The notes beneath the pieces were generated by a model, which was given only the letters and a program-made list of their open reading frames with translations, did no database searches and was not told the origin of the DNA. A program made the translations under genes and the position numbers. This document shows, in pieces, positions 1-4,913 of a stretch of DNA of 5,942 nucleotides. The DNA comes from an uncultured bacterium (GTDB lineage Bacteria; Desulfobacterota; WTBG01). Position 1 is the stretch's first letter; each line of letters starts with the position of its first letter. The stretch lies in assembly GCA_938024025.1 (NCBI GenBank), contig CALJBY010000262.1:1-5942 (forward strand), written 5' to 3'.

Positions 1-1
1 T

Positions 2-331
2 CCAGAACAGCCAGCACAGCATGAAAACCTGGTACAGGAATACTCGGAGCAAATGGGCTTTGCTAAACACCAGGTGCTCGACGCATCAATCAACACTAGT
101 GTGCTGAAGCTCTCTATCAATGAGTGCTCATTTTGTGGGGCCCTGAAAGATGAAAAGGTACGCTCTGATATGGCCCATAAAACACTCAACTGGTTTCTCA
201 AAAAGACCGGACAGGGTGAGGGAACGGTCGAGTGGTACAACAAGTCGCGACAAAAAATAATGGTAATTACCGGAAGCAATGCTCAGTCAGAGATTACAAC
301 AGGGCCATCCTGCGCCATACAAAATAAATAG
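2..331 (+). CDS. 3' end of an unrecognised gene (partial, cut by left edge)
   Basis: The frame is open from the first base of the window to a TAG stop and gives 109 residues. No stop lies upstream, so this is most likely the C-terminal part of a longer protein. An internal ATG at 53 follows a CGGAG at 45-49, but the spacing of only 3 bases and the open frame upstream make it a weaker start. The fragment is soluble in character, with no membrane segment. It has a Cys-x2-Cys (ECSFCGAL) in the first half, then an amphipathic helical stretch (HKTLNWFLKK) and a beta-like stretch (RQKIMVITGS). The Cys pair could bind a metal, but two cysteines alone do not show it. I do not recognise the family. 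The end falls 94 bases before the next gene with no hairpin terminator between, so readthrough into that gene is possible. Confidence 0.6.
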   Translation, partial: PEQPAQHENLVQEYSEQMGFAKHQVLDASINTSVLKLSINECSFCGALKDEKVRSDMAHKTLNWFLKKTGQGEGTVEWYNKSRQKIMVITGSNAQSEITTGPSCAIQNK

Positions 332-380
332 ACGCAGTGAAAAAAGTGTTGTGTAAAAAAACCGTTATGTGCTAGATAAG

Positions 381-408
381 AAAATTATTATCAAACATCA
401 ATAATTTT
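381..408. promoter_or_regulatory. AT-rich inverted repeat upstream of the chelatase-like gene
   Basis: A perfect 9-base inverted repeat, AAAATTATT (381-389) and AATAATTTT (400-408), flanks a 10-base spacer. It lies just before the AAGGAGGA ribosome binding site (413-420) of the gene starting at 426. The spacer also contains the direct repeat ATCAA-N2-ATCAA (390-401). It could be an operator or a weak leader hairpin. All paired bases are A or T in an AT-rich stretch, so chance is a real alternative. Confidence 0.35.
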
Positions 409-425
409 AGCGAAGGAGGAACGAT

Positions 426-1868
426 ATGGCAATTCTCATTACCATCCTGGTAGTCCTTGTAGTTATTGTTGCAGGGTTTTATGGACTCTTCAAGTATAAA
501 AATCGACTCCAAAAACCTGACTACTTTGAATACTATAAAGCACAAGATACCAAACCGGAGGGTAAGGTTGGTGTATTTGCAACTGCCCTGATTATGCCCA
601 CAAATCACAATCATGCATTTTTTCACAACATCATTCACAAGGTATTTAAGGCGGTGGTGCCCTGGCCATTTAATATTCTGGCGATGAAAGACCAGGGGGT
701 AGCTCTCCTTGATCCTGCGCACTGCCATGCCAGGGAAGAATTTACCCCCACCAGCTTAGAAGATGCCTTTGGTAATGATCGGAATCTAAACGGTACGCCT
801 TACATACAACTCCATAAGGAGGGAAAAGTAAAATGGGTACCCCCCTCTTCCCGTATCTATCTTGATAATGGTTATTTCATCTATGGCGGACGCCCCTGCG
901 GTGAACCGTCAATTTGTGGTAAGGTCGCCAACAAATCACGCCTCTACTACTATGGAAGCGGCATAAAGCAGCGAAAACTGCCCCACTGGGAAGAAAGCTT
1001 TAAGATTATCAATGCGGCTTTTGACCGCCTTCGTGAGAAATACCCCAAAGTGGAGTTCCAATCTGAAACCAACATGTTTTTTTACGAGATGAAGCAGAAG
1101 CTCCATGGGCTGCTCGATGCCGGGTGTGAGACTATCATCATCATCGCACCCATGGCGATTTACTCCCACTTTGAGGAGTTCAATTCCGGGTTCAGGCACT
1201 GTTTCGAATACATAGAAGAGTGGAAGGAAAAACATCCCGGGAAGAAGGTGAAGGTTATCATTGGTCCCCAGATGGGTAATTTCCAGCCCCTTCGCCAGGC
1301 ATTTCTCGACATGCTCAAGGACCGGCTGGACACTATTCCCGAAGGAAAAGATGTTATGGTGGGTGTAACCGTCCACGGCATGCCCTGGGATGCCTTCAAG
1401 TGGGAGGGATGGTTGCAGCTTGCACCAGCCTATCGCGATAAGCTCTTTGAAGAAGTAAAAGAACTGGTTGGTCAGTACAAATTTGGCCGCACTAATGTAA
1501 TACACTGCCAGGACGAGTTTGCAGACCCCATCTGGGATAAGGAAGAGAAGTTCATGTCCACCAACCGCGCTTACTGGAATGCAATAAAAGATAACTACGA
1601 CTATGCCATCGGGCTACCCATTGAGTTTTTTGCAGAAAACTCAGATACCCTCATGCACCACGCCATGAAGTGCTTTGAGAACTTCGACCAGTATGACATT
1701 GAAGAGGCCATTGACTATCCTGACTGGTCTGTTCCCTACAGCAGGGAATTAGTCCAGGGGAAAACCCATGTCATCTACAATGGTGTTCCTGTTGGAAAAT
1801 ACCAGAAACACGTTATAGAATCCTTCTATCTGGCCTGTGATTCGGTGTTGTCACAGGGAAAAACGTAA
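426..1868 (+). CDS. Membrane-anchored ferrochelatase-like (class II chelatase fold) protein
   Basis: This is a 480-residue protein with a certain start: AAGGAGGA lies 5 bases before the ATG. Residues 3-22 form one hydrophobic helix followed by K and R residues (24-30), which predicts a single anchor with the main domain in the cytoplasm. The C-terminal two thirds show the ferrochelatase layout. Residues 224-248 (L-x3-G-x6-APMAIYSH) resemble the first-lobe 'G-x-vvvlPlyPqyS' segment. VTVHGMP (315-320, His317) resembles the catalytic FS-x-HGLP. IGLPIEFFAENSDTL (395-409) resembles 'v-Pi-F-x4-ETL', with Asp407 where ferrochelatases carry the catalytic Glu. HemH is usually 310-350 residues. The excess lies at the N terminus (about 30-185), which is rich in His (61, 63, 67, 71, 99, 101) and has Cys100, 158 and 164. 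Metal insertion into a tetrapyrrole, or metal or tetrapyrrole binding, is plausible, but substrate and activity are inferred. A terminator follows, so the gene is transcribed alone or with the gene upstream. Confidence 0.65.
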   Translation: MAILITILVVLVVIVAGFYGLFKYKNRLQKPDYFEYYKAQDTKPEGKVGVFATALIMPTNHNHAFFHNIIHKVFKAVVPWPFNILAMKDQGVALLDPAHCHAREEFTPTSLEDAFGNDRNLNGTPYIQLHKEGKVKWVPPSSRIYLDNGYFIYGGRPCGEPSICGKVANKSRLYYYGSGIKQRKLPHWEESFKIINAAFDRLREKYPKVEFQSETNMFFYEMKQKLHGLLDAGCETIIIIAPMAIYSHFEEFNSGFRHCFEYIEEWKEKHPGKKVKVIIGPQMGNFQPLRQAFLDMLKDRLDTIPEGKDVMVGVTVHGMPWDAFKWEGWLQLAPAYRDKLFEEVKELVGQYKFGRTNVIHCQDEFADPIWDKEEKFMSTNRAYWNAIKDNYDYAIGLPIEFFAENSDTLMHHAMKCFENFDQYDIEEAIDYPDWSVPYSRELVQGKTHVIYNGVPVGKYQKHVIESFYLACDSVLSQGKT

Positions 1869-1896
1869 AGAGAAAAACACTCACAACAGCACGATG

Positions 1897-1929
1897 AAGC
1901 CCCCACCATGTATATGGTGGGGGCTTTTA
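1897..1929 (+). terminator. Rho-independent terminator after the chelatase-like gene
   Basis: A perfect 13-bp stem pairs 1897-1909 with 1914-1926. It has a GC-rich core (GCCCCCACC / GGTGGGGGC), a 4-base loop (GTAT) and a TTTT run at 1925-1928. The hairpin begins 28 bases after the stop codon at 1868. A further T-rich stretch (about 1945-1960) follows. The opposite strand lacks a T run, so it acts on rightward transcription only. Confidence 0.9.
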
Positions 1930-1963
1930 TGTTCACAGGCACTGTCTTTTTTTATTTTTCCCC

Positions 1964-1992
1964 TTGACAGCCGGATAAAATTAGGGTATTAG
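1964..1992 (+). promoter_or_regulatory. Sigma-70-type promoter for the padR-like gene
   Basis: A consensus -35 box TTGACA (1964-1969) is followed by a 17-base spacer and a -10 box TATTAG (1987-1992, four of six consensus bases). It lies directly after the preceding terminator and 27 bases before the TTG start at 2020, so initiation near 1999 would give a short leader. No obvious palindromic operator overlaps it. Confidence 0.65.
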
Positions 1993-2019
1993 TTCAAAAC
2001 ACTACTTCTTAAAGACTTA

Positions 2020-2430
2020 TTGCTAAGGATACATTCTAAAAAACCACTAATTAATTCAATGCATTCGACATCAAAGAACGGTATTATAGAAAAGCAAATC
2101 GAGCAACTGCTGTTCGATCTCAAGCGTGGATTCCTTCAATTTGTAACCCTGCACATCATCGCAGAAAAACCACGCTATGCTTATGAAATAAAAGAAGAAA
2201 TTTTAAAGCTCACCCGGGGCACCTTTGATATTGACCGGAATAATCTCTATAAAAAACTACGGGTACTGGAAAAGGACGGCATATTAAAGAGTCACTTGAA
2301 GCCTTCACAGCAGGGAGCAGACCGTAAATACTATGCCATTACACCCTTTGGCAAGAAACTCTTTGAAGAGATGTATCATCTGCTGATCCCCGTTATGGCT
2401 TCACTGCACAAAAGCATACGACACAACTAG
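2020..2430 (+). CDS. PadR-family winged-helix transcriptional regulator
   Basis: This is a predicted cytoplasmic DNA-binding repressor of 136 residues. PadR features appear in order: RGFLQFVTLHIIAEKPRYAYEI (36-57) as the opening helices of the wHTH domain, IDRNNLYKKLRVLEKDGILK (71-90) as the recognition helix and turn, and GADRKYYAITPFGKKL (99-114) as the beta wing. The C-terminal helix (115-135) is short and would serve in dimerisation, as in compact PadR proteins. The start is uncertain. TTG at 2020 gives the longest form, and ATG at 2059 (residue 14) keeps the whole domain. Neither has a clear Shine-Dalgarno sequence, and an AAGGA at 2025-2029 is too far from the ATG. It is the first gene after a strong promoter and is followed closely by envelope genes. 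PadR proteins commonly repress their own operon, so control of the next three genes is a reasonable inference. Confidence 0.88.
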   Translation: MLRIHSKKPLINSMHSTSKNGIIEKQIEQLLFDLKRGFLQFVTLHIIAEKPRYAYEIKEEILKLTRGTFDIDRNNLYKKLRVLEKDGILKSHLKPSQQGADRKYYAITPFGKKLFEEMYHLLIPVMASLHKSIRHN

Positions 2431-2446
2431 AAAACTCTTTCGAACC

Positions 2447-2770
2447 ATGAGAAACCTTCGCAGAACAAGACAGCACAGCAGGCAATTAATAAGCCCTTTA
2501 CTCATTTGCTCTTTGTTCTTTCTCATCATGTGCCCCTTTGCCCACTCCCTCACCCCGTGTTCACAACCCCCGGTATTAATTCCACAAAAACACGTAGCAG
2601 AGAACTGCGAACAACAAAAAGATCACATCGATCTACCCCTCCAGCATACATACATAACCCTTCCCGATTGCAGGCTTTTTGACAAACCCCTAACCTGTTC
2701 TTCCACCACAGGGGACCAGGAAGGATTTTACAGCCTCACGCTTATCACGAGCAGCAGGCTTATCCTATAA
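2447..2770 (+). CDS. Small putative exported protein, unrecognised
   Basis: This is a 107-residue reading frame beginning 16 bases after the padR-like stop. The N terminus looks like a signal peptide or anchor: a basic start with five Arg among residues 2-12, then a hydrophobic stretch ISPLLICSLFFLIMCPFA (15-32). AHS at 32-34 is a possible signal peptidase I site. The remaining ~73 residues are polar, rich in Pro, Thr and Ser, with four Cys (38, 54, 75, 84) that could form disulfides outside the cytoplasm. No Shine-Dalgarno sequence precedes the ATG, so translation would depend on coupling to padR. I recognise no family. It may be a real small secreted protein, or a chance open frame filling the space between better supported genes. 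Confidence 0.45.
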   Translation: MRNLRRTRQHSRQLISPLLICSLFFLIMCPFAHSLTPCSQPPVLIPQKHVAENCEQQKDHIDLPLQHTYITLPDCRLFDKPLTCSSTTGDQEGFYSLTLITSSRLIL

Positions 2771-2828
2771 AAAAGTCATCGTAAGAACATCCCTTTACCA
2801 TCATCCCACTATTTCAGGAGGTACTACA

Positions 2829-3701
2829 ATGGCAGCTAAAAAAACCATCACCATAAAATCTATTTTCTACACGGCAGTATCATTTACGTGGATATTCGGC
2901 CTTGCCGCCATAGCCCACATCGTGATGGTGCTTATTGAAAAACACAATCCCGTCATCAAATATGACTATGCCTGGGGTTGTGCTATCATCGGATTTTTGA
3001 CCATCTACATGACCCGCTGGTGTAAACGGGACGGCTGGCAGAGCTTCTGGGGAGTCCTCGGTGGCCTGGGCCTCTGGTTTGCCTGGGAATACAGCCTTAT
3101 GTATGGGGGACACCGCATGGGGGTTACCTACACCTTCAACGGCAGCTACCCGGAGTACCGCATTATGAAGTGGAGTTTTATGGCGTTCCTCATGGTCTTC
3201 ACCTATCTCCTCTATCAGGAAAGCGCCCGTTGTAACTTTATTTATTTCTTGCGGCGAAAGTTGAAACTCATGCGGGGGGTAGTTGCCACGGGAAAGATTG
3301 ATAATTACGGTCCCCGGACTGCCTTTGAGTATATTATGATCACCTGGGCAGGGTACGTATTACTTATGATTGCCTATGATGATCAGATATTTGGACCCGA
3401 ATCATGGTTCTGTTATGCCCTGTTTTTTGTTTCATTCTCTGTCTTCTTTTACCTCATCTACAAGCTCTTAGGCTATGATAAATTCGGCGCTAACCTGAGG
3501 TATGCAATCCCCACTGTTACCGTCCTCTGGAATGATGTGGAGATCCTGGCCAAGTGGGGCATGCTAAAAGAGCCCTGGGTGCATATCAATTGGAAGATCA
3601 TGTCGGTGATCATAGCCGGGTTTGCCATTTCCACTTACCTCATCATCAAAGATTTGCGCAGGAAAAAAGAGGGCATGATAGAGTCAAAAGACATTGTATA
3701 A
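2829..3701 (+). CDS. Polytopic inner-membrane protein, unrecognised
   Basis: This is a 290-residue protein with an excellent ribosome binding site (AGGAGGT, 2816-2822) before the ATG. Hydrophobic segments lie at about 13-36, 46-63, 72-92, 113-129, 165-183, 192-212 and 252-273, so about seven membrane helices are likely. Basic loops at 139-149 (FLRRKLKLMRG) and at the C terminus (274-280, KDLRRKK) should face the cytoplasm. Aromatic residues are frequent (for example WFAWEYSLMYGG, 83-94). Glu87 and His95 beside the third helix and RTAFEY (163-168) before the fifth are charged or polar residues near the membrane that might be functional. No transporter, kinase or enzyme motif is recognisable. 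Its position between a PadR gene and an exported-protein gene, with no terminator on either side, suggests an envelope role under shared control. Confidence 0.85.
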   Translation: MAAKKTITIKSIFYTAVSFTWIFGLAAIAHIVMVLIEKHNPVIKYDYAWGCAIIGFLTIYMTRWCKRDGWQSFWGVLGGLGLWFAWEYSLMYGGHRMGVTYTFNGSYPEYRIMKWSFMAFLMVFTYLLYQESARCNFIYFLRRKLKLMRGVVATGKIDNYGPRTAFEYIMITWAGYVLLMIAYDDQIFGPESWFCYALFFVSFSVFFYLIYKLLGYDKFGANLRYAIPTVTVLWNDVEILAKWGMLKEPWVHINWKIMSVIIAGFAISTYLIIKDLRRKKEGMIESKDIV

Positions 3702-3713
3702 CACCCACAAATA

Positions 3714-3730
3714 GTACTACGCTGTACTAC
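3714..3730 (+). repeat. Tandem-like direct repeat GTACTAC
   Basis: GTACTAC occurs at 3714-3720 and again at 3724-3730, a 10-base period, just before the AAGGAGGT ribosome binding site (3733-3740) of the next gene. A third copy is at 2821-2827, between the ribosome binding site and the start of the preceding membrane-protein gene. The repeat is short, so a shared leader motif and chance are both possible. Confidence 0.3.
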
Positions 3731-3744
3731 ATAAGGAGGTCACC

Positions 3745-4323
3745 ATGAAATTGTGGAAACTATTACCCGTTCTCTTGTTAAGTACACCCTTGGCATGCTT
3801 AACCCAGGGAGAGATAGAAGAGGCAGATGTCTATAAAACACCCTATGCAGAGCGCATGAAAATGGCAGAGGATAAGTTTTATGCCGCCCAGAAAGAAGGG
3901 AAAACGGTAACAGGGGTAATTGTGGAAGGAAATACGCTCTTTAATAACACCATAGAACCTCAGAACAAACCCTACAAACAGCCCTACACACAGGAAGAAT
4001 ACGACGCCGTCGCCATCAGCGCAGAGCGCAACAGTAAACTATTTATTCTGACCGAAGATGGCACACTCTACTATCCCACACCTCCACAAGGACAACTGGT
4101 CTCGGAAAGTGAACAGGCCCATCGCATCGACCGGGTACTGACCGAAGAGCAGAAAAAAGGTCCTAAGATGTTTACCTGGGCAACCCTGGTACCCCTGATA
4201 GGCCGGGAAGTTGAGGTGTCCGGAGAAATATTCCCCGGATATTCCGGTGTTAAAGGCATTAACATAGAAGCCATCCAGTTTGAGGGCTTATATATCGTTG
4301 GGCAATCAGAAGAATCGGTTTGA
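3745..4323 (+). CDS. Exported protein with a C-terminal OB-like beta domain
   Basis: This is a 192-residue protein with a strong ribosome binding site (AAGGAGGT, 3733-3740) four bases before the ATG. Residues 1-17 form a short signal sequence (MKLWKLLPVLLLSTPLA). Cys18 follows it, but PLAC is a poor lipobox because Pro sits at -3, so signal peptidase I cleavage and lipidation are both possible. Residues 24-52 look helical and charged. From about 55 on, the pattern is beta-rich. KLFILTEDGTLYYP (98-111) and TLVPLIGREVEVSGEIFPG (147-165), followed by KGINIEAIQF (170-179), match the 'l-G-k-V-x-V-x-G-x-v' rhythm of small OB-type barrels in secreted bacterial proteins. No catalytic residue or cofactor motif is visible. 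It is last in the presumed padR-led unit and would act outside the cytoplasm, possibly with the membrane protein encoded just upstream. Confidence 0.82.
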   Translation: MKLWKLLPVLLLSTPLACLTQGEIEEADVYKTPYAERMKMAEDKFYAAQKEGKTVTGVIVEGNTLFNNTIEPQNKPYKQPYTQEEYDAVAISAERNSKLFILTEDGTLYYPTPPQGQLVSESEQAHRIDRVLTEEQKKGPKMFTWATLVPLIGREVEVSGEIFPGYSGVKGINIEAIQFEGLYIVGQSEESV

Positions 4324-4336
4324 GGAAGGTTGCAGG

Positions 4337-4370
4337 AAAATCATTTTATCTTGACATGGTTTTTGATTTT
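4337..4370. promoter_or_regulatory. Inverted repeat centred on the nuoE -35 box
   Basis: AAAATCA (4337-4343) and its exact reverse complement TGATTTT (4364-4370) flank a 20-base spacer. That spacer contains the TTGACA -35 box of the nuoE-like promoter almost at its centre. This is a plausible regulator site, but the arms are short and AT-rich. Confidence 0.25.
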
Positions 4371-4379
4371 TGCTAGACA
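4351..4379 (+). promoter_or_regulatory. Promoter for the nuoEF-like genes
   Basis: A consensus -35 box TTGACA (4351-4356), a 17-base spacer, and a weak -10 box TAGACA (4374-4379) strengthened by an extended TG at 4371-4372. Initiation near 4386 would give a leader of about 80 bases. No terminator separates it from the preceding gene, so some readthrough from the padR-led unit is possible. Confidence 0.5.
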
Positions 4380-4390
4380 TAATGTACCTT

Positions 4391-4413
4391 AATAGTTAGC
4401 CGATTGAACTATT
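4391..4413. promoter_or_regulatory. Possible operator dyad in the nuoE leader
   Basis: AATAGTT (4391-4397) and AACTATT (4407-4413) form a perfect 7-base inverted repeat with a 9-base spacer, just downstream of the predicted transcription start. The position suits a repressor site. It does not match the FNR or Rex consensus sequences I know. Confidence 0.35.
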
Positions 4414-4468
4414 CATGTTTTTAACAATTCGTAAATGCTAAAGAAAAAATCCCACTCACGGAGTAACA

Positions 4469-4912
4469 ATGGATACCAAAAAAGTCGACGAAATGATAGC
4501 ACAGTACGAATCAGAAAAGGGGGCCCTGATCTCCATCCTGCACGACATCCAAAGGAAAGAGGGATATGTGCCGGAAGAGGTGATGAGCCATCTCAGTGAC
4601 AAGCTGCAGCTGCCCCTGAGCGAAGTCTTCCGGGTAGCCACCTATTTTGAGAAGTCGTTCAGCCTGGTACCACAGGGGAAAAACACTATAAAAGTCTGCC
4701 AGGGCACCTCCTGCTACCTGAAGCACGCCGATCAAATCCTCACCGAGATTAAAGAAGACCTGGGAGAAGATGGAGAAGCTGCTGACTTCCACCTGGAAGA
4801 GGTGCGGTGTCTGGGATGCTGCAATGCAGCACCGGCAGTTGAAGTGAACGGAGAACTGCTTGACAGGGAATCTGCAAAGAAGACTATTATCAAACTTAAA
4901 GGTGAAAAATAA
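4469..4912 (+). CDS. nuoE: NuoE/HydC/HndA-type thioredoxin-like [2Fe-2S] subunit
   Basis: This 147-residue cytoplasmic protein is the small electron-carrying partner of NuoF-type flavoproteins. Residues 1-65 form the usual helical bundle, with LISILHDIQRKEGYVP (20-35) and LSEVFRVATYFEKSF (50-64) corresponding to the family's 'L-x-h-x-Q-x3-GyvP' and 'eV-x-gVatFY' segments. The thioredoxin-like domain carries four cluster ligands: Cys77 and Cys82 (VCQGTSC), then Cys114 and Cys118 (CLGCCNAAP). An extra Cys117 sits where Ala is common. Length is typical of the hydrogenase and formate-dehydrogenase versions. GGAG (4460-4463) precedes the ATG. The stop is one base before the next gene, so the two are co-translated. 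The symbol gives the family only. Whether it serves a bifurcating hydrogenase, an NADP-reducing hydrogenase, formate dehydrogenase or complex I cannot be told from this gene. Confidence 0.93.
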   Translation: MDTKKVDEMIAQYESEKGALISILHDIQRKEGYVPEEVMSHLSDKLQLPLSEVFRVATYFEKSFSLVPQGKNTIKVCQGTSCYLKHADQILTEIKEDLGEDGEAADFHLEEVRCLGCCNAAPAVEVNGELLDRESAKKTIIKLKGEK

Positions 4913-4913
4913 G

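Noticed and set aside
21..107. Short frame from ATG 21
   Set aside because: It stops after 28 codons and is out of frame with the long open frame that crosses the left edge.
349..378. Possible promoter TTGTGT / TAGATA before the chelatase-like gene
   Set aside because: The -10 box matches the consensus poorly and the spacer is 18 bases. Not strong enough to list as a feature.
391..402. ATCAA repeats as an FNR box
   Set aside because: An FNR site needs TTGAT-N4-ATCAA as an inverted repeat. Here the two ATCAA copies are direct repeats.
936..1505. 189-codon open frame on the minus strand
   Set aside because: It lies wholly inside the chelatase-like gene, whose frame has recognisable motifs and a strong ribosome binding site. 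The minus-strand product shows no family features.
3554..3748. 64-codon plus-strand frame overlapping the end of the membrane-protein gene
   Set aside because: It is out of frame with, and mostly inside, a well supported gene. It has no ribosome binding site and a His/Arg-rich product typical of a shifted frame.
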